Source: Pseudomonadota bacterium
GTDB lineage: Bacteria > Pseudomonadota > Gammaproteobacteria > Burkholderiales > Burkholderiaceae_E
DNA: 64,000 nt
NCBI GenBank assembly: GCA_963204785.1
Contig: CAUJHG010000021.1
Location: forward strand, 1 to 64,000
Direction: 5' to 3'
A program made the translations under genes and the position numbers. The stretch's first letter is position 1; each line of letters begins with the position of its first letter. Shown here piece by piece: positions 52,812-62,900 of this stretch. Below the pieces are notes generated by a model. That model did no database searches and had not been told where the DNA came from. It saw only the letters and a program-made list of their open reading frames with translations.

Positions 52812-54080
52812 TCAACGAATCAGCCTGGTGCGCGCAAGCACCACCGCCTGGAAGCCGAGCAGCCCGAGGGCCCCTGCCACCCCCGCGACCGCTGCCACGC
52901 GGATCAGCCAGGACTGCCCGGCAAGCAGGCCGGTCAGCAGCGCCATCACTGCGCTCAGGTGACCAAGCGCCACCAGCCAGGCCAGCGGCGCCGGCGCGAG
53001 GTCGCCGACGGTGAACACGGGCCCGCCGGCCAGCTTCGCATGGACCGAGGCCAGGAAGGGAACGATCCGCAGCAGCATCGCCAGCACGAAGGAAATCAGC
53101 CAGCCCGGCACCAGCAGCGTCACGAGCACCGATCCCGACGCGGGAGCGACAAGGCCGGCAGCGAGGGCAGCCGCGAGGCCGACGCTCGCCAGCAGCCCCG
53201 CCCAGGCGGCCCGCATCAGCATGCGGGTCCACGGGCCTTCGCTGCTGCGCCGGCGCGCCAGCGCCCGCAGCAGCAGGCCGACGTGCACGCCGGCAGGGAT
53301 AAGCCCCAGCGCAGCGACAACCCCGACCCAGATGCGCGGTGCATCGGCGAGCAGCAGCACCGAGGCTGCGACGACCACCGTGCCGAGGCCGGCCAGCAGG
53401 CGGCGCTGCACCTGCTCGACCGGCCCCTTCGAGACCACGAACATGGGCACGAGCAGGTAGGAGAAGCCGGTGGCCAGCAGCCCGGCAAAGCCATACCCGG
53501 CCAGCACCAGGTGGGCCAGCGCGACGCTGCGCGGATCGTCGAGCCAGCCATTGTGCTGCTGCACCAGCAGCAGCGGACCGGTGATCGCGACGCCCGCGAG
53601 ACAGCCGAGCGCGATCCAGCCGTGCCAGGTCATCGCGCGCTGACGCCGCGCCCCGGCAAGCAGCGCGGCGAGCAGGCCTGCGTAGACTGCCAGCGCCGTG
53701 GCCGCGACGACCCCCGCCCACAGCGCGACGGCGGCCGCGCGCACGGCCATGGCTGCCACCAGCACCGCCACGCTCGGCACCATCAGCCACCACAGCGCGC
53801 GCCCCAGGCGGGGGGCGCGCACCGATTGCACCGTTGCCACCGGCAGCAACTGCATGCTCGCGCCGACCACGGTCATCGTGAGCACGCCCAGCGTCATCGC
53901 GTGCAGCGCGGCCAGCGTGGGGCCGAGTCCGCCCGAGAACGAGACAGGCGCAAGCCCCGGCCACAGCAGCAGCAGCCAGCCGGCAAGGTCGAAACCGGCT
54001 GCGGCCACGAAATAGCGGAAGGGAATGGACGCGGGCAGCAGGCGCGTGCGCCCCGCGTTGTCGGTCGGGAAGGCGAACAT
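52812..54080 (-). CDS. polytopic membrane protein resembling heme-copper subunit I/NnrS
   Basis: A 422-residue protein of about 12 helices. LHAMTLGVLTMTVVGASMQ (His about 60), ALAHLVLAGYGFAGLLATGF and FLASVHAKLAGG carry His in helix contexts like those of heme-copper subunits and NnrS. The complete CuB set is not seen, so it is not an oxidase. Similar hypothetical proteins are found near nitric oxide genes. It has its own terminator and lies convergent to the cytochrome b fusion. A sensor, heme carrier or NO-binding role is possible; function unknown. Confidence 0.65.
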   Translation of the reverse strand: MFAFPTDNAGRTRLLPASIPFRYFVAAAGFDLAGWLLLLWPGLAPVSFSGGLGPTLAALHAMTLGVLTMTVVGASMQLLPVATVQSVRAPRLGRALWWLMVPSVAVLVAAMAVRAAAVALWAGVVAATALAVYAGLLAALLAGARRQRAMTWHGWIALGCLAGVAITGPLLLVQQHNGWLDDPRSVALAHLVLAGYGFAGLLATGFSYLLVPMFVVSKGPVEQVQRRLLAGLGTVVVAASVLLLADAPRIWVGVVAALGLIPAGVHVGLLLRALARRRSSEGPWTRMLMRAAWAGLLASVGLAAALAAGLVAPASGSVLVTLLVPGWLISFVLAMLLRIVPFLASVHAKLAGGPVFTVGDLAPAPLAWLVALGHLSAVMALLTGLLAGQSWLIRVAAVAGVAGALGLLGFQAVVLARTRLIR

Positions 54081-54138
54081 TCTGCGCGATCAGGATGCGG
54101 GGCCGGGCACCGTCCCGACCGGTGAACCCCGCACGGTC

Positions 54139-55017
54139 TCAGGCGACGACCAGCACGTCGACCTTCAGTTGCTGCACCAGGTTCTGCACGACGCTGCCCA
54201 GGACCTGCTCCTGCCAGCGCGCACCCGCGTGCTTGCCCAGCACCACCACGTCGGGCTTCAGTTCGGCCACCGCCTTCTGGATGACCGGCACCGGATGCCC
54301 GTGCGCGATGAAGCGTGCCAGGCGTCGCCGGCTGCCCTCGAGCGCCTGCACCCGCAGCGCCTCCAGCCCGTCGGCGGCGGCCTGCGCCTCGGCGGCGATG
54401 TAGTTGCGGCGCGCCTCGGCCGACGCCCCGGTGAGCTCGAGGGTCGCCTCGTGTTCGCCACGGTAGGCGTGCAGCAGGGTCGCGGCCGCCTTGGGAAAGG
54501 TCGCCAGCCCGGTGCGCACCACGTGCAGCGAGCGCTCGGAGAGGTCGGTCGCGATCAGGATCCGACGGTAGGGAGCGTCGACCGCCTGGCGCACCATCAG
54601 CACCGGGAGCAGCGACTGCCAGAGCACCTTGAGCGCCGTGCTGCCGACTGCCTGGGCGCGCAGCCCGCTCTCGCCACGCGTGCCCATCACGACCAGGTCG
54701 GCTTCCCGTGCATTTGCGAAGGCCGAGATCTCCTCGGCCGGGCGCCCCGGCAGCAGATGGCACTGCGGCCTGACGCGGAAGCGCCGGGCCGGCCCAGCGG
54801 CCTCCTGCGCCAGGCGCGCACGTTCATCCTCGATCGAAGGCTCGTTGCCGCCGCCGAAGAACTGCGAGAGCACTCCGCCACCCTGCGACCAGCGCCCGTG
54901 CGAGGGCGCGTGCAGCACGTGAAGCTGCGCCCCGCTGGCGCGCGCGAGCTGGGCCGCGCGCGCCAGCGCGAAGTGCGCCCATGCCGAGTAATCGGTGGCT
55001 GCAACGATCGTCTGCAT
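54139..55017 (-). CDS. universal stress protein, tandem UspA domains
   Basis: A 292-residue protein with two UspA units, 1-145 (MQTIVAATDYSAWAHFALA) and 150-292 (RRILIATDLSERS). The first has the ATP loop GTRGESGLRAQAVGS; the second GKHAGARWQEQVLGS. Tandem UspA proteins often respond to oxygen limitation in proteobacteria. GGGGGAAGG precedes the ATG. It is 58 bases upstream of the polytopic protein on the same strand. Confidence 0.9.
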   Translation of the reverse strand: MQTIVAATDYSAWAHFALARAAQLARASGAQLHVLHAPSHGRWSQGGGVLSQFFGGGNEPSIEDERARLAQEAAGPARRFRVRPQCHLLPGRPAEEISAFANAREADLVVMGTRGESGLRAQAVGSTALKVLWQSLLPVLMVRQAVDAPYRRILIATDLSERSLHVVRTGLATFPKAAATLLHAYRGEHEATLELTGASAEARRNYIAAEAQAAADGLEALRVQALEGSRRRLARFIAHGHPVPVIQKAVAELKPDVVVLGKHAGARWQEQVLGSVVQNLVQQLKVDVLVVA

Positions 55018-55168
55018 CCTTCCCCCTGCGGTGTCCGGACCGTCGGTGTGACGGCCCCTGCTCCGGCATTGTAGGCGCTGCCAGCGCCGGAGCGGGCCGA
55101 GACGAGCCCAGGTCTGCCCGAGCGCCGCGTGCTCACCGACCGCCGCGCATCCGCGGACGGCGCTGCGC

Positions 55169-57076
55169 TCACCGGCGCCCGCGCAGCCAGAGCACCGAAA
55201 GCGGCGGCAGCGTCAGTCGCGCCGACCACGGGCGCCCGTGCGAGGGCTCACGGAGCGCATCCACTCCGCCGAAGTTGCCCCAGCCTGAGCCCCCGTAGAC
55301 AGGGGCATCGCTGTTGAGGATCTCCTCCCAGCGTCCGCCGTGCGGCAGCCCGAGCCGGTAGTCGGTGCGGGGCACCGGAGTGAAGTTGCACACTGCCAGC
55401 ACCCAGGGCGCGCGCGCATCGGCCGGCTTGCGAAGGAAGGCGATGACGCTCGCATCGGCATCGGCGCAGTCGACCCACTCGAAACCCGCCGGATCGAAGT
55501 CGACCTGGTGCAGCGCCGGCTCCTCGCGGTAGACGCGGTTCAAGTCGGCCACCCAGCGGCGCAGGCCGGCGTGGCCCGGGTCGTCGAGCAGGCCCCACTC
55601 GAGCTCGGCCTCGTGCGCCCACTCGCTGCGCTGGCCGAACTCGCCGCCCATGAAGAGCAGCTTCTTGCCGGGATGGGCCCACATGTAGCCGTAGAGCGCG
55701 CGCAGGTTGGCAAGCCTGCGCCAGGCATCGCCGGACATCTTGCCCAGCAGCGAGCCCTTGCCGTGCACCACCTCGTCGTGCGAGAGGGGCAGCAGGAAGT
55801 TCTCGTTGAACGCATACCACAGCGAAAAGGTCAGCCGGCCGTGGTGATAGCGCCTGAACACCGGATCCTCGCGCATGTAGGCGAGCGAATCGTGCATCCA
55901 GCCCATGTTCCACTTGAGCCCGAAGCCCAGGCCGCCAAGGTGTACCGGGCGCGAGACCATCGGCCAGGCGGTGGATTCCTCGGCGATCGTCATCACGTCG
56001 GGGTGCTCGCGGTAGACCAGCGTGTTCAGCAGCCGCAGGAAGGCCACTGCCTCGAGGTTCTCGTGACCGCCGTGCCGGTTGGGCACCCACTCGCCAGGCT
56101 GGCGCGCGTAGTCCAGGTACAGCATCGAGGCGACCGCATCGACGCGCAGCCCGTCGACGTGATAGCGGTCCAGCCAGAACATCGCCGACGACAGCAGGAA
56201 GGCCGCCACCTCGTGCCTGCCGTAGTTGAAGATCGACGAGCTCCACTCGGGGTGGAAGCCCTGGCGCGGATCGGCGTGCTCGTAGAGGTGGGTGCCGTCG
56301 AAGACGGCCAGCCCGTGCCCGTCGGTCGGGAAGTGCGAGGGCACCCAGTCGAGCAGCACACCGATTCCATGCCGGTGCAGGTGATCGACCAGGTACATCA
56401 GGTCCTCGGGGCTGCCATAGCGCGCGGTCGGCGCGAAGTAGCCGGTGGTCTGGTAGCCCCAGGAGCCGTAGAACGGATGCTCGGTGACCGGAAGCAGCTC
56501 CACGTGCGTGAAGCCCGCGTCCTTCACGTAGTCCGCAAGCGCGTGGGCGATCTCGCGGTAGCCGAGGAAGCGGCCGTCGGCGTCGCGCCGCCACGAGCCC
56601 AGGTGCACCTCGTAGATCGACACTGGCGCATCGAGCCCGTTGCGTGCGGCCCGCGTCGCCATCCACTCGGCGTCGCTCCACTCGAAGTCGAACGCATGCA
56701 CCACTGACGCGGTGCGCGGGGGCTCCTCGCTGCGAAAGGCGAAGGGGTCGGCCTTGTCCGGGACGGTGCTGCCGTCGGCGGCGACGATCCGGTACTTGTA
56801 GGCGTGTCCGGTGCGTGCGCCAGCCGCCCTCGCCTCCCAGATTCCCGAGCCGTCCGGGCGCGGCGACATCGGGTCCGCGTCGGCCGACCAGCCGTTCCAG
56901 TCGCCGACCACCGACACCCGGATGGCGTTCGGCGCCCACACGGCGAAGTGCGCGCCAGCGCCTGCGCGATCGGCCTGGCAGCCGAGACGCTCGTGGAGCC
57001 GCGCGTGCGTGCCCTCGCGGAACAGGTAGACGTCGTGGTCGGTGAGTGCGCCCTGCTGGGCAGTGTCCGTCGGCAT
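55169..57076 (-). CDS. glgB: 1,4-alpha-glucan branching enzyme
   Basis: A 635-residue GH13 enzyme. A carbohydrate-binding module 48-like N-domain ([20 protein letters not shown]) precedes the barrel. Catalytic nucleophile Asp lies in [12 protein letters not shown], the acid Glu in MTIAEEST and the transition-state Asp in [11 protein letters not shown]. The [18 protein letters not shown] start is typical. It makes alpha-1,6 branches in glycogen. Other glg genes are not in the window, so it stands alone here, between the stress protein and soxYZ. Confidence 0.93.
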   Translation of the reverse strand: MPTDTAQQGALTDHDVYLFREGTHARLHERLGCQADRAGAGAHFAVWAPNAIRVSVVGDWNGWSADADPMSPRPDGSGIWEARAAGARTGHAYKYRIVAADGSTVPDKADPFAFRSEEPPRTASVVHAFDFEWSDAEWMATRAARNGLDAPVSIYEVHLGSWRRDADGRFLGYREIAHALADYVKDAGFTHVELLPVTEHPFYGSWGYQTTGYFAPTARYGSPEDLMYLVDHLHRHGIGVLLDWVPSHFPTDGHGLAVFDGTHLYEHADPRQGFHPEWSSSIFNYGRHEVAAFLLSSAMFWLDRYHVDGLRVDAVASMLYLDYARQPGEWVPNRHGGHENLEAVAFLRLLNTLVYREHPDVMTIAEESTAWPMVSRPVHLGGLGFGLKWNMGWMHDSLAYMREDPVFRRYHHGRLTFSLWYAFNENFLLPLSHDEVVHGKGSLLGKMSGDAWRRLANLRALYGYMWAHPGKKLLFMGGEFGQRSEWAHEAELEWGLLDDPGHAGLRRWVADLNRVYREEPALHQVDFDPAGFEWVDCADADASVIAFLRKPADARAPWVLAVCNFTPVPRTDYRLGLPHGGRWEEILNSDAPVYGGSGWGNFGGVDALREPSHGRPWSARLTLPPLSVLWLRGRR

Positions 57077-57161
57077 CCAGGGGCCTTGCGGTGTCCGGAC
57101 CCGAAGAATGCCCGAGCGGCCCGGGCGCGTCGACCGTGCGCCGGCAGATGGCGGCGCAGAC

Positions 57162-57473
57162 TCAGCCCACCGTGACTTCGTCGCTGCGGCTGGCGCCCTT
57201 GCTGTCCACCCAGGAGATCGCGACCTTGTCGCCGGCCTTCGCCCCCGCGATCCGGAAGCGCAGGAAAGGATTCCTCGAGATCGCGGGCCCCCAGTAGGCG
57301 ATCAGCACCACCTTTCCATTGAGCGACGCAGTCACCTCGGTGATGTGCCAGGCCGGGATCGGCCTGCCGTTGGCGTCCTTGCGCTGCCCCGACTCCATCT
57401 CGTGGGCCATGAGCGCCCGCACCTCGACGACGCCATCCCTGGCGGTGGCGCGGATCCTGGACGCTTCGGTCAT
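57162..57473 (-). CDS. soxZ: thiosulfate oxidation carrier complex protein SoxZ
   Basis: A 103-residue immunoglobulin-like protein: [23 protein letters not shown], the [14 protein letters not shown] core and [13 protein letters not shown]. This is the SoxZ pattern. SoxZ pairs with SoxY to carry sulfur intermediates in the periplasm; SoxZ has no signal peptide of its own and travels with SoxY. It is 51 bases downstream of soxY. No other sox gene is in the window. Confidence 0.93.
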   Translation of the reverse strand: MTEASRIRATARDGVVEVRALMAHEMESGQRKDANGRPIPAWHITEVTASLNGKVVLIAYWGPAISRNPFLRFRIAGAKAGDKVAISWVDSKGASRSDEVTVG

Positions 57474-57524
57474 TTCACCGGGGCTCCGGGCGCGCTGCGC
57501 GCCGACGGGCGTGGCAGCAGACGA

Positions 57525-58001
57525 TCAGCCACCGCAGCCTCCGAGCGTCACCTTGACCTGCTTCCTCGCCATGTAGTGGCGCCCGCCCGCGCGGACGATC
57601 GCCACGACATCGGAGCTCTCGCTCATCTTCACCCGCATGCCGATCTCGGGCTGCGCACCCTCGAGGAGCCGATAGACGGCGGCCAGCGCATTCGGGTTCC
57701 TGTCGACCAGCAGCGCGATGGAATCGGTGCCCGGGATCGCGCTGCGGATGGAGACCGGCACCACCGCGCCGTCCTCGGCGATCTCGGGCGCAGTGATCAG
57801 CACGTCCTTCGATTCGGTCGGCGCAAGGGCGCCGAGCGCCTTCAGCGCCTCGCCAATGGTCCTGGCGCCGAAGGCGGCGCGATCGAAGGCCTGCGCCGCC
57901 TGCGCATGCGCGCCCCCGGGAAGCAGCCCGATCGCGAGCAGCGCGGCCTGCAGTCCGAGGCCGCCCAGGGCCTCGAGCGACTGACGGCGCGAGAGCGTCA
58001 T
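57525..58001 (-). CDS. soxY: thiosulfate oxidation carrier protein SoxY
   Basis: A 158-residue protein with a Tat-like signal (SRRQSLEALGG) and hydrophobic stretch, then ITAPEIAEDGAVVPVSI and a C-terminal KVTLGGCGG. The GGCGG tail is the swinging arm whose cysteine carries the sulfur chain. It starts nine bases after the DUF2863 stop. An orphan soxYZ pair may serve in sulfide, thiosulfate or sulfur transfer with distant sox genes. Confidence 0.94.
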   Translation of the reverse strand: MTLSRRQSLEALGGLGLQAALLAIGLLPGGAHAQAAQAFDRAAFGARTIGEALKALGALAPTESKDVLITAPEIAEDGAVVPVSIRSAIPGTDSIALLVDRNPNALAAVYRLLEGAQPEIGMRVKMSESSDVVAIVRAGGRHYMARKQVKVTLGGCGG

Positions 58002-58010
58002 CGGCGCGCG

Positions 58011-59216
58011 TCAGTGGAAGTGCGAAGCCTCGGGTTCGAGGTCGTCGGGCATCTCGGCATGGACGATCTCGCCCTTCATGTCCGGATACAGCGGCGCCCC
58101 GCAGTCCTCGCAGAACTCGGGCTCGTTGAGCTCGGGCCAGACGCGGATCTCGGTGATGCCGGCATCGCGCAGCGTGTCGCGCACCAGTTCCAGCGGCGAG
58201 GGCTCGTCGGTCTCGGACTCGGCCCCCAGCAACGGCCACACGACCCCCTGGACCACCTCGTCGGAGCCTTCGACGCTCAGCCCGATCCGGTACTCGTCGA
58301 CGCGCTCGTCGCCGAAGGCCGACACTGCGGCGCTCAGCTGCGAGGCGTCCACCGCCATCGCGTGGACCAGGAAGTGGACCGCCGCACGCACTGCATACGG
58401 GCGCACCCGGCGATCGGACTCGCGCAGGTTGATGTGGTAGGCGTCGGGCAGCAGGCACTCGAAGCCGCAGCCCGGCAACAGGGGCTCCAGGTTGGGCCGC
58501 GCCTGGGCGATCCACTGCTCCAGGCACTGGACACGGCTGGCGTGGTCGCCGGCGTCGAGTTCCTGCCACCGGAAGAAGGCCTGCCCGCGCGGCACCGCGA
58601 CGACCCCGAGCAGGTAGCGGGTGTCGGCAAGCATCTCGGCGGTGTCGGGAAGCGTGCGCCCCTCGCGACGCGCCGGCTGGCCGGCGACGGCAAGCGCGCC
58701 CAGCCGCCGCGTGGCCTTGCGCAGCTCGGAGAAGTCGCGCGGCAACTGGTCGACGCTGTACAGGACGGGAGCCAGGCACAGGCGCGCATCGCGCGCGAGC
58801 ACGTGCGCCTGCCAGTGCGCCGACAGTGCCGCTGCCGCCTCGGCCGGCAGCGCTCCGGAGGGGATGCGAAAGCGGGTCCAGGCCACCAGCGGCGCGGACA
58901 CCAGCAGGCAGTCCCAGGCACGTCCGTCGACCTCGATCCCGAGCGACTCGGAGGCGTCCTCGACTGCCTCGATCAGCGCACCGTAGGCCTCGCCGTCGGT
59001 CTGGTTCAGCCTGTCGAGCGCGTCGTAGACCGCCTGCGGGTTGACGCCTTCGAGCAGCCTGGAGAGCCGCTCGGCCAGCGCGGCCTCCCAGTAGCGGTCC
59101 TCGCTGCGGCTGCCGGAGTTCGCCAGCCCGAGCGCCGCCGCCACCAGGCGCTCCGCATCCGGAGAGAGGTGGGACTTTCTTTCGCGCAGGCTGCGCGCGT
59201 GGCGGGGTTCTTTCAT
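58011..59216 (-). CDS. DUF2863 family protein
   Basis: A 401-residue protein beginning at ATG 59216 (a TTG nine codons earlier is possible); no strong binding site is visible for either. It is soluble, with acidic C-terminal region and a CEDCGAPLYPD motif close to the end, a possible single-site zinc knuckle. The family is confined mainly to betaproteobacteria and has no known function. Sequence stretches LLVSAPLVAWTRFRIPSG and LLPDAYHINLRESDRR mark it. Confidence 0.75.
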   Translation of the reverse strand: MKEPRHARSLRERKSHLSPDAERLVAAALGLANSGSRSEDRYWEAALAERLSRLLEGVNPQAVYDALDRLNQTDGEAYGALIEAVEDASESLGIEVDGRAWDCLLVSAPLVAWTRFRIPSGALPAEAAAALSAHWQAHVLARDARLCLAPVLYSVDQLPRDFSELRKATRRLGALAVAGQPARREGRTLPDTAEMLADTRYLLGVVAVPRGQAFFRWQELDAGDHASRVQCLEQWIAQARPNLEPLLPGCGFECLLPDAYHINLRESDRRVRPYAVRAAVHFLVHAMAVDASQLSAAVSAFGDERVDEYRIGLSVEGSDEVVQGVVWPLLGAESETDEPSPLELVRDTLRDAGITEIRVWPELNEPEFCEDCGAPLYPDMKGEIVHAEMPDDLEPEASHFH

Positions 59217-59275
59217 CGGGGGAGACGGCGCTGCAAGCGACAAGCGGGGGAACCTTGCATTTTATCCCAGTTCCT

Positions 59276-59998
59276 TCAAGCCGCCGTCGGGTCCTCCAGA
59301 CGCGTCCAGAGCGCCGGGCCGCGCGCATCCTTTGCAATCGACTCGAGCAGTCGCGAATGCGCATCGAGCTCGGCCGCGCTCGCAGCAAGCACCCCGAGCC
59401 CGGCCGGCGGCCAGCCGGTCTCGGCCACGCCTGAGGCGCCCGGCGCGTCGCTCTCGGCGTGCAGCGCGATCTCCAGGCTCTCCTGCCCGCGCGTCATCGC
59501 GAGGTAGACATCGGCGAGCAGTTCCGCGTCGAGCAAGGCTCCGTGCAGCTTGCGGTGCGCGTTGGAGATGCCGTAGCGGTCGCACAGCGCATCGAGCGAG
59601 TTGCGCCTGCCCGGGTGCAGTTCGCGCGCCATCGCCAGGGTGTCGAGCACGTCGGCGCAGCAAGTGCGGAAACCGCCACGCTCCAGGCGCGCGAGTTCGG
59701 CATCCAGGAAGGCCAGATCGAATGGCGCGTTGTGGATGATCACCTGCGCACCCTCGACGAAGCGCAGCAGTTCGTCGGCCACCTCGGCGAAGCGCGGCTT
59801 GTCGGCGAGCATGTCGCGGGTGATCCCGTGCACCGCGACCGCCCCTTCGTCGATGTCGCGCTCCGGGTTCACGTAGAAGTGCATCGTCGCGCCGGTGACG
59901 CGTCGGTTGACCACCTCCAGGCAGCCGATCTCGATGATCCGGTGGCCGTCCTCGGCCGACAGGCCGGTGGTCTCGGTGTCCAGGACGATCTGCCTCAC
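59276..59998 (-). CDS. dnaQ: DNA polymerase III epsilon subunit (3'-5' exonuclease)
   Basis: A 240-residue proofreading exonuclease. It starts at GTG 59998, which overlaps the RND stop (GTGA), with GGAGAGGCATC upstream. Exo I is LDTETTGL, Exo II HNAPFDLAFLD and Exo III HGALLDAELLADVY; all catalytic acids are present. The remaining C-terminal third is variable and would bind the polymerase core alpha subunit. Coupling to an efflux pump gene is odd but probably incidental. Confidence 0.93.
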   Translation of the reverse strand: MRQIVLDTETTGLSAEDGHRIIEIGCLEVVNRRVTGATMHFYVNPERDIDEGAVAVHGITRDMLADKPRFAEVADELLRFVEGAQVIIHNAPFDLAFLDAELARLERGGFRTCCADVLDTLAMARELHPGRRNSLDALCDRYGISNAHRKLHGALLDAELLADVYLAMTRGQESLEIALHAESDAPGASGVAETGWPPAGLGVLAASAAELDAHSRLLESIAKDARGPALWTRLEDPTAA

Positions 59999-62900
59999 GA
60001 TGCCTCTCCGGTTGCCGCTGCCTGCACCTCGTGCGCCGCGGGGTGCGCCCCCTCGCGCCGGCGCCGGGCCAGGAAGGTGTAGACGGTGGGGACGACGAAC
60101 AGGGTGAGCAGCGTGCCCAGCGTCATCCCGCCCACGATCACCATGCCGATCTGGCGCCGGCTCTCCGCACCCGCGCCGGTGGCCAGTGCAAGCGGCACCG
60201 CGCCCAGCACCATCGCACCGGTGGTCATCAGGATCGGGCGCAGCCTGAGCCTGGCCGCCTCGATCACCGCCGGCACCATCGCCCTGCCCTCGTCGCGCAA
60301 CTGGTTGGCGAACTCGACGATCAGGATCCCGTGCTTGGTGATCAGCCCGACCAGGGTGATCAGCCCGATCTGGCTGTAGACGTTCATCGTGCCGCCGCTC
60401 CACTGCAGCAGCGCCAGCGCGCCGGTGATCGACAGCGGCACCGTGAGCATGATGATGAACGGGTCGACGAAGCTCTCGAACTGCGCTGCCAGCACCAGGT
60501 AGATGAAGGCGAGAGCGAGCGCGAAGGTCACGAGCAGCGCCGAGGACGACTGCTTGAACTCGCGCGTCTGCCCGTTGTAGTCGATCGCGTAGCCGGGCTT
60601 CAGGTGCCTGCGCGCGGCCTGCTCGAGCAGGTCGATCGCCTCGCCCATCGAGGCCCCGGGGGCCAGGCTGGCGGTGATCGTGACCGCGCGCCGCTGGCCG
60701 AAGTGGTTGAGCTCGCGCGCGGTCACCGCCTCCTGCGCGCTCACCAGGCTCGACAGCGGCACCATCGCGTCGTTGCGCGCGCGCACGAAGATGTTCGAGA
60801 TGTCGCCCGGGGTGCTGCGCCGGGCGGGATCGAACTGCACGAGCACGTCGTACTGCTCGCCCTCGCGCTTGAAGCGCGTCACCTGGCGGCCACCCAGCGA
60901 GGTCTCGAGGGCACGGCCGATCGCCTCGACCGCGACACCGACATCGGCAGCGCGGTCGCGGTCGATCCGCACGCGGATCTCGGGCTTGTTCAGCTTCAGG
61001 TCGCTGTCGACGCCCTGCAGTCGCGGGTCACGCTGCAGTTCGGCGAGCATCGGCGAGATCGTGGCGAGCATCCGCTCGTAGGGATCGGAGCTCATCACCA
61101 CGAAGTTGATCGGTCGTTCGCGTGGCGACTGGCCCAGCGAGGCGGGTGCGACCGCGAAGGCGAGCACCCCCGGGATGCCCAGCAGCTTCGGCTGGATCTC
61201 GCGGATGATCTCCTGGACCGAGCGCTTGCGTTCGCTCCAGTCGACGGTGCGCGTGAAACTGATCCCCTGGGTCGCCGTGGGGCTTCCCGCGACCACGAAC
61301 GCGCGGTTCACCTCCGGGACGTCGAGCATGATCCGCTCGATCTGCTCCGCGTAACGACGCGTGTAGTCGACCGAGGCGCCGTCGGGGCCGCTGAAGATGC
61401 TCACGATCGTCGCGCGGTCCTCGATCGGCGAGAGCTCGCGCTTCATCCCGGTCCAGAGCAGCCCGCTCGCCGCGGCCACGGCGCCGCCGACCAGCAGCAC
61501 CAGCCAGCGCCGATCCAGCGTCCAGGCGAGCGCCGACGCGTAGGCTCGGGCGAGCGCCGACAGCCCGCGGTCGATCGTGCGCGCCAGCAGTCCGGGCTGC
61601 GCCTCGTGCCTGAGCAGCCGCGAGCACATCATCGGCGACAGCGTCAGCGCGACGAAGCCCGAGACCAGCACCGCGCCGGCCAGCGTGAGCGCGAACTCGA
61701 TGAACAGTCGGCCGGTGCGTCCGGTGGTGAAGGCCACCGGCGCGTAGACGGCCGCGAGCGTGAGCGTCATCGCGATCACCGCGAAGCCGACCTCGCGCAC
61801 GCCGCGCAGGGCCGCCTGCACCGGCGCCATCCCCTCCTCGATGTGTCGGTGGATGTTCTCGAGGACCACGATCGCGTCGTCGACCACCAGGCCGATCGCG
61901 AGCACCAGCGCCAGCAGGGTCAGCGTATTGAGCGTGAACCCGGCCGCCAGCATGATCGCGCAGGCGCCGACCAGGCACACCGGGATGGTCACCAGCGGGA
62001 CGAGGCTTGCGCGCAGCGAGCCGAGGAAGAGGAAGATCACCAGCGCGACCAGGATCACCGCCTCGACGATCGTCCGGTAGACGGACTCGATCGAGCGCTC
62101 GATGAACAGGGTCGTGTCGTTGGCGATGTCCACCGAGACGCCCACGGGCAGTTCGTCGCGGATGCGCGGCAGCTCCTGCTTGAGCGCCTGCGCAAGCGTG
62201 AGCGGGTTGGCGGTCGCCTGCTTGATCACCCCGAGCGAGATCGCCGGGCGGCCGTTGAAGCGCACGCTGGTGCGCTCGTCGGCCGGCGCAACCTCGACGC
62301 GCGCCACGTCGCGTACGCGCACCGGGTAGCCGCGCACGGTGCGCACCACCACGTTCTCGAACTCCTGGACCCGCTGCAGGTCGGTCTGCGAGACCACGGT
62401 GAACTCGCGCTGCAGGCTCTCGATGCGCCCGGACGGCAGCTCGAGGTTCTGGCGCCGCAGCGCGTCCTCGACGTCGAGCGGCGTCAGGCGGAAGGCCGCC
62501 AGCCGGTCCGGGTCGAGCCAGATCCGCATCGAGAGCTTGCGCTCGCCGAAGATGCGCACGTCGGCCGCTCCCGGCAGGGTCTGCAGCCGCGGCTTGACGA
62601 AGCGGTTGGCGATGTCGGAGACCTCCAGCGGCGACAGCGTCTCGCTGGAGAAGGCCAGCCAGATGATCGGGTTGGCGTCGGCCTCCACCTTCGCGACCAC
62701 GGGCTCGTCGACCTCCTGCGGCAGCTTCTGGCGCACCCGCGCGACGCGATCACGCACGTCGGCAGCCGCGCCGTCCGGGTCACGGTCGAGGCGGAAGCGC
62801 ACCGTGATCTGGCTCTGCTCGGGCCGCGAGATCGAGGTCAGGATGTCGACGCCCTCGATTCCCGCGATCGAGTCCTCCATCGGCTTGGTCACCTGCGACT

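Noticed and set aside
52802-52815. TTGCCCGGGATCAA, similar to an FNR box
   Set aside because: The first half-site is poor and it overlaps the stop codon of the polytopic protein gene between convergent genes, so it is not a promoter site.
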